A DNA stretch of 32,663 nt. Source: an uncultured Collinsella sp. GTDB taxonomy: Bacteria; Actinomycetota; Coriobacteriia; Coriobacteriales; Coriobacteriaceae. The position numbers and the translations under genes were made by a program. The DNA lies in NCBI GenBank assembly GCA_900549245.1, contig URNQ01000002.1:1-32663 (forward strand), written 5' to 3'. A model generated the notes under the pieces. It had not been told where the DNA came from, ran no database searches, and was given only the letters and a program-made list of their open reading frames with translations. Of this stretch, positions 8,774 through 16,586 are shown one piece after another (within the stretch, counting starts at the first letter, position 1; each line of letters starts with the position of its first letter).

Positions 8774-9082
8774 TTATTTGGTCAGCTGCTCGAGGAGCTG
8801 CTCGCGCTGACGGACGCCGAGGCCCTGGACGCGACGAGTAGCGGAGATACCGAGCTCCTCCATGATCTTGGCGGCCTTGGCCTTGCCATAGCCGGGGAGA
8901 GACTCGATGAGGGTGGAAACCTTCATGCGGGAAGCGATGGGATCATCGGAGTTGAGCACGGACTCGAGGGACTTCTCGCCCTTCTTGATCTGCTCGCGAA
9001 GCTCAGCGCGGGCGTGACGTGCGGCAGCAGCCTTCTCAAGAGCCTGCTTGCGCTGCTCGTCGGTAAGCTGAGGGAGTGCCAT
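8774..9082 (-). CDS. mihF: integration host factor, actinobacterial type (MihF)
   Basis: Nucleoid-associated DNA-binding protein needed, in mycobacteria, for phage integration and chromosome organisation. The 102-residue product has the basic N-terminal helix (QRKQALEKAAAARHARAEL), a KVSTLIESLPGYGKAKAAKIM segment with a helix-hairpin-helix-like LPGYGKAKA motif, and the basic C-terminal GISATRRVQGLGVRQ part typical of this family; it is unrelated in fold to proteobacterial IHF. The ATG at 9082 follows GGAGGT by 5 nt. It is the first gene of the mihF-gmk-rpoZ-thiI operon. An inverted repeat and a candidate extended -10 box lie upstream. Confidence 0.93.
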   Translation of the reverse strand: MALPQLTDEQRKQALEKAAAARHARAELREQIKKGEKSLESVLNSDDPIASRMKVSTLIESLPGYGKAKAAKIMEELGISATRRVQGLGVRQREQLLEQLTK

Positions 9083-9123
9083 TCGTACCTCCAAATAGTT
9101 GGGTTATATCTGATTCAATAATT

Positions 9124-9155
9124 GGCATTTTAGCACGTAGAACGTACAAAATGCC
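9124..9155 (-). promoter_or_regulatory. mihF upstream inverted repeat overlapping a -10-like box
   Basis: GGCATTTT and AAAATGCC flank an inner 5-bp stem (GTACG/CGTGC), forming a 13-bp hairpin or a two-fold operator. Its 3' half contains TGC-TAAAAT, an extended -10 match like those before rpsT and rpmB. It could be an operator over the mihF promoter or, if transcription starts further upstream, a leader hairpin. Confidence 0.45.
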
Positions 9156-9170
9156 TAATCGCGGCTCCAT

Positions 9171-9199
9171 AGGTTAGACGATACCCGCAAAAAGTGCAA
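9171..9199 (-). promoter_or_regulatory. alternative mihF promoter
   Basis: TTGCAC, a 17-bp spacer and TAACCT on the minus strand. If used, the transcript would begin near 9164 and the inverted repeat at 9124-9155 would be in the RNA leader. Confidence 0.3.
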
Positions 9200-9218
9200 T
9201 ATACTGCGCCCAAAGTTA

Positions 9219-9276
9219 AGCCCCTGACCTGCGATTCCACACAAAGGATGGGAAAGTTTACGCAGGCACAGGGGCT
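9219..9276. other. long hairpin between pyrF and mihF
   Basis: AGCCCCTG pairs with CAGGGGCT and, after a small internal loop, CCTGCG pairs with CGCAGG, with a further short TTCC/GGAA helix near the tip; total span 58 nt. It lies 45 nt after the pyrF stop. On the minus strand it is followed by TTAACTTT, a poor T-run, and on the plus strand by ATTTTG. It may end the pyr transcript, but it is not a textbook terminator. Confidence 0.5.
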
Positions 9277-9321
9277 ATTTTGTGCTAATGAGACCCAAAA
9301 GTGGTGACTTAGGGGAATCTT

Positions 9322-10038
9322 TTACGCAACGTTTTCGACCAGCTCGGCGACGATGGCGTCAAAGGCGGCAACCGGATCGTCGGCACCGGTGATGGGACGG
9401 CCCACCACAATGTGGCTTGCGCCACGCTCGATAGCCTGGGAAGGCGTCGCCACGCGGGACTGGTCACCAAGGGCGGCACCCACCGGACGCACACCCGGAG
9501 TCACGATCAGGGCATCAGGACCCAGCAGCTCACGCATGTCGTGAGCCTCCATCGGTGAGCACACGATGCCATCGATGCCGTTGGCCTGAGCAAGCTTTGC
9601 CAACCGGGCGGCCTCCTCGGCCACGGGAGACTCGACGCCGATCTCGCTCAAGGCATCCTGATTCATGCTCGTGAGCACGGTGATGGCGACGAGCTTGGCG
9701 CGGTCCTCACGCGCCTCCTCGGCACCCTCGCGGCAGGCAGCGAGCATAGCACCCGAGCCCAGGCCGTGGACCGAAAGCAGGTCGGCACCGGCAAGCGAGG
9801 CCGAGCGGGCAGCGCCGCGCACCTGATGCGGAATGTCATGGAACTTAAGGTCGAGGAAGACCTTAAAGCCAAGGTCCTTAAAGGTCTTGACGATCTGGGG
9901 ACCCTCAGCGTAATAGAGCGTCATGCCGACCTTGAGCCAGGCGGCATGGCCCGAAAGCTCGTGGGCGAGCTCGAGCGCGCGCTCACGGTCGCAGTCGAGG
10001 GCGACGATAACACGGTCGCGGGCATCATTCTCTAGCAT
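9322..10038 (-). CDS. pyrF: orotidine-5'-phosphate decarboxylase
   Basis: Last step of UMP synthesis: OMP to UMP and CO2. The 238-residue TIM-barrel protein shows the family's N-terminal VIVALDCDRERALEL strand, the catalytic segment LDLKFHDIP (Asp-x-Lys-x-x-Asp, about residues 61-69), and the phosphate-binding VTPGVRP and GASHIVVGRPI segments near the C-terminus. The ATG overlaps the pyrD 3' end by 7 nt. It is the final gene of the pyr operon. The orotate phosphoribosyltransferase gene pyrE and the carbamoyl-phosphate synthase genes are not in the window. Confidence 0.95.
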   Translation of the reverse strand: MLENDARDRVIVALDCDRERALELAHELSGHAAWLKVGMTLYYAEGPQIVKTFKDLGFKVFLDLKFHDIPHQVRGAARSASLAGADLLSVHGLGSGAMLAACREGAEEAREDRAKLVAITVLTSMNQDALSEIGVESPVAEEAARLAKLAQANGIDGIVCSPMEAHDMRELLGPDALIVTPGVRPVGAALGDQSRVATPSQAIERGASHIVVGRPITGADDPVAAFDAIVAELVENVA

Positions 10039-10955
10039 TCGAAAGCACCCACCAGCTCGTTGATGTCCTTTACGCCCTGGGACTCGGCCCAGGCCTCGAG
10101 CTCATGCGCGATCTTAAGCGAAGCACACGGATCGACGAAGTTGGCCATGCCGACCGACACGCAGGTGGCGCCGGCCAGGATAAACTCAGCCGCATCCTCG
10201 CCAGTCATGACACCGCCGACACCGTTGATGGGGATATCGACGGCCTGGGCAACCTCCCAGACCATGCGCACGGCGATGTGGTGGCACAGCGGGCCCGAAA
10301 GGCCGCCCTTGGGCTTGGCCACGCGGGACTTGCGGGTATGGACGTCGATGGCCATGCCCTGGATGGAGTTGATGACCGAAAGGCCGTCGGCGCCGGCAGC
10401 CTCGAGGGCCTTGGCGATCTCGGCGACGTTGACCGGCGCCATCTTCACGAACAGCGGCTTATCAGTCACCTTGCGGCAGGCAGCCATAACGGAAGAGGCG
10501 CCCTCGGGCGTGGAGCCCATGGCGGCACCGCCGGCGGCGATGTTGGGGCAGCTCACGTTGATCTCGTAGCCGGCAGCCCAGGGGCATAGCTCGACATACA
10601 TCTCGAGTGCGCGGACAAACTCGTCAACGGAGTGACCGGCAACCTGACAGATAACCTGGCAGCCGTCCTTGGACAGCTGTTCGAGCCACGGACCGGACTC
10701 GCGGGCAAAGGCGGCCACGCCGGGGTTCTGAAGACCCACGGAGTTGATCATACCGCCGGGAATTTCGGCCATGCGGGGCGCGGGATTGCCGGGCCAGGGC
10801 TCGGCAGCGCAACCCTTGGTGGTGATGGCGCCCAGCTGGGAAACATCAAAGAAGTTCTGGAACTGCCAACCGTAGCCAAAGGTACCGGCTGCGGTGTTAA
10901 TGGGGTTCTGCATCTTGACGCCGCCGAAATCGACGGCCATGTTCACGGTACCCAC
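10032..10955 (-). CDS. pyrD: dihydroorotate dehydrogenase, class 1B catalytic subunit
   Basis: FMN subunit that oxidises dihydroorotate to orotate and passes electrons to NAD+ through PyrK. The 307-residue barrel shows MQNPINTAAGTFGYG near the N-terminus, the substrate segment NVSCPN, with a Cys in the catalytic-base position of class 1 enzymes, and the FMN phosphate site NGVGGVMTG and SVGMANF. The adjacent pyrK fixes the class as 1B (NAD-dependent), not the quinone-linked class 2 enzyme of mycobacteria. The start is a GTG overlapping the pyrK stop (TAGTG) with AAGGTGGTGG upstream; an ATG 5 codons later is the main alternative. It overlaps pyrF by 7 nt. Confidence 0.94.
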   Translation of the reverse strand: MGTVNMAVDFGGVKMQNPINTAAGTFGYGWQFQNFFDVSQLGAITTKGCAAEPWPGNPAPRMAEIPGGMINSVGLQNPGVAAFARESGPWLEQLSKDGCQVICQVAGHSVDEFVRALEMYVELCPWAAGYEINVSCPNIAAGGAAMGSTPEGASSVMAACRKVTDKPLFVKMAPVNVAEIAKALEAAGADGLSVINSIQGMAIDVHTRKSRVAKPKGGLSGPLCHHIAVRMVWEVAQAVDIPINGVGGVMTGEDAAEFILAGATCVSVGMANFVDPCASLKIAHELEAWAESQGVKDINELVGAFEC

Positions 10956-11746
10956 TAGAAGACCACCACCTTAGAAGCATCGAACACGGGACCGCACATA
11001 CAAGCACCCTTCATACCGTCGACCGTCTCGACATTGCAGGTGTTGCAGGCGCCAAAGCCACAGCTCATCATGCGCTCGAGCGACACCTCGCAGTACACAC
11101 CGGCCTCGGCGGCAGCGGCGGCGACCTTCTTCATCATGACGGCGGGGCCGCAGCTGGCGACGTAGTCGTAGCCGCCCTCTCCAAGCAGCTCGGCTGCCGG
11201 ATCGGTGCAAAAACCGTGCGTGCCGAGCGAACCGTCGTCGGTGCACACGTTAACCGTGGCGCCCAGCGCACGGAACTCATCGACACCCACGACTTTGGAA
11301 GCGGTGCCAAAGCCCAGGCACACGTCCACATCAACACCCTGCTCGGCAAGCATGCCGGCAAGACACAGCACAGGCGGAACGCCGATGCCACCGGCGACGA
11401 GCAGTGCCTTCCTGGTGCCCTCGGGTACCATCCAGCCACGGCCACCGGGGCCCAACAGGTTAGAGGTGGAGCCAGGGCCCATCTGGGACAAACGGCGGGT
11501 ATCGTCGCCCACGACGGCGTACCACAGCTCGACGGTGCCGGCCTCGGCGTCGGCGCGATAGAAGCTCAGGGGCACGCGAAGCAGCGAGGAGGCATCGCCG
11601 GGCACGGCAATGTTCACAAACTGACCGGGCTTGAGCGCACTTGCAAGCTTGGGGGCCGAGATTACGAGCGAGAAGATGCCGTCGGCGATCTCCCGGTTCG
11701 AGACGACCTCGAAGTCGTGCATGCGTGCAGTGGAAGGTGTGGGCAT
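10955..11746 (-). CDS. pyrK: dihydroorotate dehydrogenase electron-transfer subunit PyrK
   Basis: FAD and [2Fe-2S] subunit that links PyrD to NAD+. The 263-residue protein has an N-terminal FAD-binding barrel (LKPGQFVNIAVPG, RVPLSFYR), an NAD-binding region starting at LLVAGGIGVPPVL, and a C-terminal cluster motif with cysteines at about 229, 234, 237 and 249 (CGFGACNTC then CMCGPVF). GGAG lies 6 nt before the ATG at 11746. A 92-nt gap with two hairpins separates it from pyrC, the only sizeable gap inside the operon. Confidence 0.94.
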   Translation of the reverse strand: MPTPSTARMHDFEVVSNREIADGIFSLVISAPKLASALKPGQFVNIAVPGDASSLLRVPLSFYRADAEAGTVELWYAVVGDDTRRLSQMGPGSTSNLLGPGGRGWMVPEGTRKALLVAGGIGVPPVLCLAGMLAEQGVDVDVCLGFGTASKVVGVDEFRALGATVNVCTDDGSLGTHGFCTDPAAELLGEGGYDYVASCGPAVMMKKVAAAAAEAGVYCEVSLERMMSCGFGACNTCNVETVDGMKGACMCGPVFDASKVVVF

Positions 11747-11761
11747 AGACGCTCCAATCCC

Positions 11762-11818
11762 CCATGCGGTTGCATGGTCTAAACGAACAGAAAGCGCGGC
11801 ACCGCAAGGGCGCCGCGC
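11762..11818 (-). promoter_or_regulatory. two hairpins in the pyrC-pyrK gap
   Basis: Reading on the minus strand, a 10-bp GC-rich stem (11794-11818) is followed by TTTCTG, which resembles a weak intrinsic terminator. Fifteen nt later comes a perfect 6-bp palindrome (11762-11777, CCATGC and GCATGG around a 4-nt loop) just before the pyrK ribosome-binding site. They may lower or tune expression of pyrK-pyrD-pyrF relative to pyrB-pyrC. Confidence 0.5.
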
Positions 11819-11838
11819 ACAAAAGCGATAAGGCTATG

Positions 11839-13111
11839 CTAGCAGATGCAGCCGTCGGCGAGCGTCTGCTTGCCACCGACAAATACATCGGTGGCACGAC
11901 CGGTGAGCGTGCGGCCGGCAAAACCGGAGTTCTCGGCGCGCGACTCGTAACCGTCCTCGCCAACCGTCCAGGTTGCGGAGGGGTCGAACACGGTCAGGTC
12001 GGCGACAGAGCCCGCCTTGACCTGAACCTGATCGAGGCCCAGAATCTCACGCGGCTTGATGGCCATGAGCTCGACCATGCGGCTCACGCTCATCTTGCCC
12101 GTGTTGACCAGCTCAGTGAGCACGAGCGACAGCGAAGTCTCGAGGCCAATCATTCCAAAGGGCGCGAGCTCGAACTCGCGGGCCTTCTCCCACGGGGTGT
12201 GGGGAGCGTGGTCGGTAACGATAGCGTCGACGGTACCGTCGATGACACCCTGACGGATGGCCTCGGCATCCTCGTCGGTGCGCAGCGGCGGATTGACCTT
12301 GAGAGAGGTGTTGTAGGTCTCGTCCAGGTCGTTCTCGGTCAGGAACATGTGGTGCGGGGTGGCCTCGCAGGTAACCTGAACGCCAGCGGCCTTACCGGCA
12401 CGCACGATCTCCAGGCCATGGGCGGTGGAGATGTGCTGGATGTGCAGCTTGGCACCAGTCAGCTTGGCGATCTCGATGTCGCGGGCGATCTGGAGCTCCT
12501 CGCCGGCAGCCGGCCCGCCCTCGAGAGCCAGACGGGGCGAGACCTTGCCCCCGTTGATCTGGCCGTGGCCGACCAGATCCTCGTCCTGGCAGTGGCTCAT
12601 AAAGACCTTGCCGAACATCTTGCCGTAGTCCATGCAGCGACGGAGCATGCCCGCACCCTGCACGCCGCGACCGTCATCGGTGAAGGCGACGGCGCCGTGG
12701 GCGACCATATCGCCCATCTCGGACATAGCCTCGCCCTTAAGGCCGCGAGTCATAGCACCAGAAGGATAGACGCGGCAGTGGCCGACCTCGGCAGCGCGGG
12801 ACTTGACGAACTCAACGACGGTTCCGTTATCGGTAACGGGGTCGGTGTTGGGCATGGCGCACACGCCGGTGAAGCCGCCCTTGGCAGCTGCACGGGTGCC
12901 GCTCTCGATGTCCTCTTTGACCTCGTAGCCGGGCTCGCGAAGGTGAACGTGCATATCCACCAGGCCGGGGACGAGGTACTTGCCGGAAAGGTCGCGGACC
13001 TCGGCTCCCTCGACGGCGAGATTCTCGCCGACCTCGGCGATCTTGTCGCCGTCAATCAGGACGTCAACGACACCGTCAAGCTCGACGGACGGGTCGACGA
13101 CGTGGGCATTC

Positions 13112-13128
<17 letters not shown>
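11839..13128 (-). CDS. pyrC: dihydroorotase
   Basis: Zinc amidohydrolase that closes carbamoyl aspartate to dihydroorotate. The 429-residue class I enzyme has the metal-binding HVHLREPG at 60-67, KGGFTGVCAMPNTDP near 93-107 and a late TDHAPH motif near 302. The start is the ATG at 13128, preceded by GGAGGTG at 6-12 nt; the ATG at 13143 would use the ribosome-binding site itself as coding sequence. It overlaps the pyrB 3' end by 17 nt. Confidence 0.95.
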
Positions 13129-14657
<1,529 letters not shown>

Positions 14658-14684
14658 TCACATGTCTTGACTGCTGACACAGTC

Positions 14685-14724
14685 AAAAAAATAGATGCCC
14701 GACCGCTTAAGCGGACCAGACACC
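14685..14724 (-). terminator. pyr operon leader terminator (attenuator)
   Basis: On the minus strand GGTGTCTGGTCCGC and GCGGTCGGGCATC form a long stem with one bulge and a TTAA loop, followed by TA and seven T residues. It lies 40 nt before the pyrR start, so it would stop transcription ahead of the operon. Its 5' arm is shared with an upstream competing hairpin. Confidence 0.85.
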
Positions 14725-14780
14725 CACAGGAAAGGCTGCTCTTTGGCAGCTATGTAATTCCATGTGGGTATCTCGTACCC
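14719..14780 (-). promoter_or_regulatory. pyr leader antiterminator and anti-antiterminator (PyrR target)
   Basis: Two overlapping hairpins precede the terminator. Hairpin A (14766-14780) pairs GGGTA with TACCC around loop CGAGA. Hairpin B (14719-14772) pairs TACCCACA with TGTGGGTG, with an inner GCTGC/GCAGC stem. A and B share the TACCC arm; B and the terminator share the GGTGTC arm. So A permits termination and B prevents it, the known logic of PyrR attenuation, where UMP-bound PyrR stabilises A. The GAGA in loop A resembles the PyrR binding-loop consensus only in part. Confidence 0.75.
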
Positions 14781-14798
14781 CTTTAATGGTCAAGGGAT

Positions 14799-14804
14799 AG
14801 TGTA
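14799..14804 (-). promoter_or_regulatory. candidate pyr operon -10 box
   Basis: TACACT on the minus strand, with an expected start near 14792, just upstream of the alternative hairpins. No good -35 is seen at 16-18 bp. Placed mainly because the leader must start between here and hairpin A. Confidence 0.35.
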
Positions 14805-14895
14805 GCCAACCTCGAGCTTAATTACGAGCATAAATACAGAGCAATCCGTAAACGTGCGCAGGCGCTCCATAAACCTATATATTTGTGGGACGAGC

Positions 14896-14924
14896 TTGAA
14901 AACACACGCACGAGCTGGCATAAT
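14896..14924 (+). promoter_or_regulatory. unassigned plus-strand promoter-like sequence
   Basis: TTGAAA, a 17-bp spacer and CATAAT: the best sigma-70-type match in the pyrR-rpmB gap. A start near 14931 would give a second, longer rpmB transcript with about 160 nt of leader, or a short non-coding RNA. No coding sequence is evident between it and rpmB. Confidence 0.4.
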
Positions 14925-15030
14925 CCCCTCTGCTGCACGCAAATCGGATCTACGTCCAGGGCCGTAGCGTGGGCACTATCGCCAAAAGAGGAATATCTCT
15001 GTGTAGATTGCGCACAGGGAGCGACTTCTG

Positions 15031-15039
15031 TGCTATAGT
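15031..15039 (+). promoter_or_regulatory. rpmB promoter, extended -10
   Basis: TGC-TATAGT, identical to the rpsT promoter nonamer. The -35 region is weak (a TTGCGC lies at 20-bp spacing). Predicted start near 15046, leader of about 48 nt. Confidence 0.65.
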
Positions 15040-15093
15040 TCAGGCTTGTTTGTTAACGCGACATGTTCGTTTGTCGCCCAAGGAGGGTCAGTT

Positions 15094-15282
15094 ATGTCCA
15101 AAGTTTGCGAAGTTTGCGGTAAGCACCCCGTTGCCGGTCGCTCCATCAGCCACTCTCACCGCGTCACCAACCGTAAGTTCCGCCCCAACATCCAGCGCGT
15201 CTACGTCGTCGTCGATGGTCACCGTCGCAAGATGAACGTTTGCTCCCCCTGCCTCAAGTCTGGCAAGGTTGCGCGCTCCTAA
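15094..15282 (+). CDS. rpmB: 50S ribosomal protein L28, zinc-binding form
   Basis: A 62-residue basic protein beginning MSKVCEVCGKHPVAG, with SHRVTNRKFRPNIQRV in the middle. Two Cys pairs (CEVC near the N-terminus, CSPC near the C-terminus) make up the zinc ribbon of the C+ form of L28; many bacteria carry a C- paralogue that takes over during zinc shortage, not seen here. AAGGAGG stands 8 nt before the ATG at 15094. A longer in-frame reading from 15046 has no family support. The gene is monocistronic with its own promoter and terminator, divergent from the pyr operon. Confidence 0.95.
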   Translation: MSKVCEVCGKHPVAGRSISHSHRVTNRKFRPNIQRVYVVVDGHRRKMNVCSPCLKSGKVARS

Positions 15283-15350
15283 ATAAGGTCTTACCAACAA
15301 GTACCTCGGACTCTCCGGGTCAAAGACCTCGCGTTCATATAGAACTTACC

Positions 15351-15383
15351 AAAGGCGTCCTCCCCCACGGAGGGCGCCTTTTT
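15351..15383 (+). terminator. rpmB intrinsic terminator
   Basis: A 13-bp stem (AAAGGCGTCCTCC with GGAGGGCGCCTTT, one G-U pair) and a T-run, 68 nt after the rpmB stop. The transposase element begins immediately after it. Confidence 0.88.
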
Positions 15384-15384
15384 G

Positions 15385-15437
15385 CACTCATTGGGGACAC
15401 ACTTAGATGAGTGTTTTCACGCATTGGGGACAGACAT
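15385..15437 (+). repeat. left inverted end of RAYT element
   Basis: Contains two direct copies of a CATTGGGGACA-type core (CATTGGGGACACAC and CATTGGGGACAGAC) separated by an ATGAGTG-TTTT-CACGCAT hairpin. It matches the right end in reverse orientation with five mismatches. Confidence 0.85.
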
Positions 15438-15478
15438 GACGCACGCATGCGGCGTCCCGATCGGCTCCGGCCCCTATC

Positions 15479-16255
15479 TCACGCTGCATCCTTCCAGCCT
15501 GCAGTAGCCTTGGTCACGCTTGTGGCGCCGATACCGGTGATACGGGCAATTTGCTTGACCGTGAGATGTGCCCGCCTGAGCCTCAGCAGGCAGGCATCGC
15601 GTTCGGGGCGTGGCAGGGCCTTGAGCAACGCAGGATCTATGCTCGTCAGGACTTCGCGCGCAACGAAAAGGGCCTCCTCATCGGGGATCCGCCGGCGCGG
15701 AAGAACCTCCACTGACCAGATGCGCCCGGCAACTTTCTTGAGATGCTCGCAATAGCGACGGGAGCCTCCGACAACATCAAGCATAGGGGCCGCATCACAG
15801 ATGTCAAAGGGATCATAGCCCAGCTGATACGCCTTATAGCTTGACCAGCGGTACGCCTCGAGCGAGTCAAGCGCACCCTTCACGGGATTGAGATGAATAT
15901 AGTCGAGCAGCTGCACTGCCTGCGTGTCCGACTCAACCGCGACCCGCGAATAGCGATTGTCAAACAGATGGCCCGTTCTTCCCGTTTTCCCATTGAAATA
16001 CTTGGCATACGCCGTCAGCGCGCACTGCATTGCCTTTGAAAGGTTGTCATATGGGTCATCAACCATCAAATGGAAGTGGTTGTCCATAAGACACCAGGCC
16101 AACACCGCCACGTCATGGCACGCAAACCTGTCCGATATGTCCGATAGGAAACGATAGCGGTCGGAATCATCTTCAAAAATGATCTGTTTGGAGTTACCGC
16201 GGTCAAAGACGTGGTAATAGCCGGTGAGCGAAATTTCGCGGGCGCATCGGGGCAT
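15479..16255 (-). CDS. REP-associated tyrosine transposase (Y1, HUH superfamily)
   Basis: Single-strand DNA transposase of the IS200-like/RAYT group (Transposase_17 family), which nicks at foldback structures through a tyrosine. The 258-residue protein has the metal-binding HUH motif NHFHLMV (His60 and His62), then the tyrosine helix AYAKYFNGKTGRTGHLFDNRY (Tyr83 or Tyr86 is the likely nucleophile), and the DYIHLNPVKGAL segment diagnostic for RAYTs. The C-terminal 70 residues end in a helix-turn-helix-like LTVKQIARITGIGATSVTKA, which could read the repeat sequence. The ATG at 16255 follows AAAGGAG; a TTG five codons earlier overlaps that site. All key residues are intact, so the enzyme may be active. 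Confidence 0.9.
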   Translation of the reverse strand: MPRCAREISLTGYYHVFDRGNSKQIIFEDDSDRYRFLSDISDRFACHDVAVLAWCLMDNHFHLMVDDPYDNLSKAMQCALTAYAKYFNGKTGRTGHLFDNRYSRVAVESDTQAVQLLDYIHLNPVKGALDSLEAYRWSSYKAYQLGYDPFDICDAAPMLDVVGGSRRYCEHLKKVAGRIWSVEVLPRRRIPDEEALFVAREVLTSIDPALLKALPRPERDACLLRLRRAHLTVKQIARITGIGATSVTKATAGWKDAA

Positions 16256-16383
16256 GGTCTCTCCTTTCAAAGCCGTACAGGCAACACCTAAAAGGAGAGA
16301 AGGAACGCGAAATGCTGAGCCTGTGACCTATTTATATCCAATCAGCAACAAAAACAGGCCCAAAACGACAAAATCGCAAATCG

Positions 16384-16436
16384 ATGTCTGTCCCAAATGA
16401 GTGAAACCACTCATGTAAGTCTGTCCCCAATGAGTG
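16384..16436 (-). repeat. right inverted end of RAYT element
   Basis: Inverted counterpart of 15385-15437. In this arm the hairpin is perfect (ATGAGTG with CACTCAT, 4-nt loop) and is again flanked by two GGGACAGAC-type cores. Confidence 0.85.
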
Positions 16437-16464
16437 TGGCGATGCACTGGCAGATAGTTTTAGT

Positions 16465-16494
16465 TAAAACGCTTCAGTTTATTGAAGCGTTTTA
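16465..16494. promoter_or_regulatory. perfect inverted repeat upstream of adhE
   Basis: TAAAACGCTTCA and TGAAGCGTTTTA around a 6-nt AT-rich centre, 12 bp per arm, about 45 bp upstream of the adhE -10 box. It could be an operator for a redox or fermentation regulator or a bidirectional terminator. It does not match the Rex consensus I know (TTGTTAA-type arms). Confidence 0.5.
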
Positions 16495-16537
16495 GTATGC
16501 CTTTTACGGGAATCTTACCGTTCGCCGAATAATTTCT

Positions 16538-16546
16538 TGCTATCAT
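16538..16546 (+). promoter_or_regulatory. adhE promoter, extended -10
   Basis: TGC-TATCAT, the same nonamer as before rpsB. The -35 is weak. Predicted start near 16553, leader of about 34 nt containing AAGGAG. Confidence 0.6.
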
Positions 16547-16586
16547 GCAAGACGTAGGGTAAATCTCCGATCGCAAGGAGACACAA

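Larger units (their letters stand above)
15385..16436. mobile_element. REP-associated tyrosine transposase (RAYT/Y1) element
   Basis: A 1052-bp unit with one transposase gene between 53-bp inverted ends (48 of 53 positions match). It lies between the rpmB terminator and the adhE control region and breaks neither gene. No target-site duplication is evident, as expected for HUH Y1 enzymes. RAYT genes are usually domesticated single copies that mobilise short REP palindromes elsewhere in the genome; the long arms here could equally mean an autonomous unit. Confidence 0.75.

Noticed and set aside
11826..11834. TGC-TAGCAT as a promoter for pyrK
   Set aside because: It is the last Cys codon and stop of pyrC plus three bases, and the terminator-like stem would follow at once; chance match is more likely.
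14969..15235. Open frame overlapping the rpmB promoter and 5' half
   Set aside because: Out of frame with rpmB and would begin upstream of the rpmB promoter; no support.
15385..16436. GGGGACA repeats as a small CRISPR array
   Set aside because: Only four cores in two inverted pairs, without regular spacers or cas genes; they are transposon ends.
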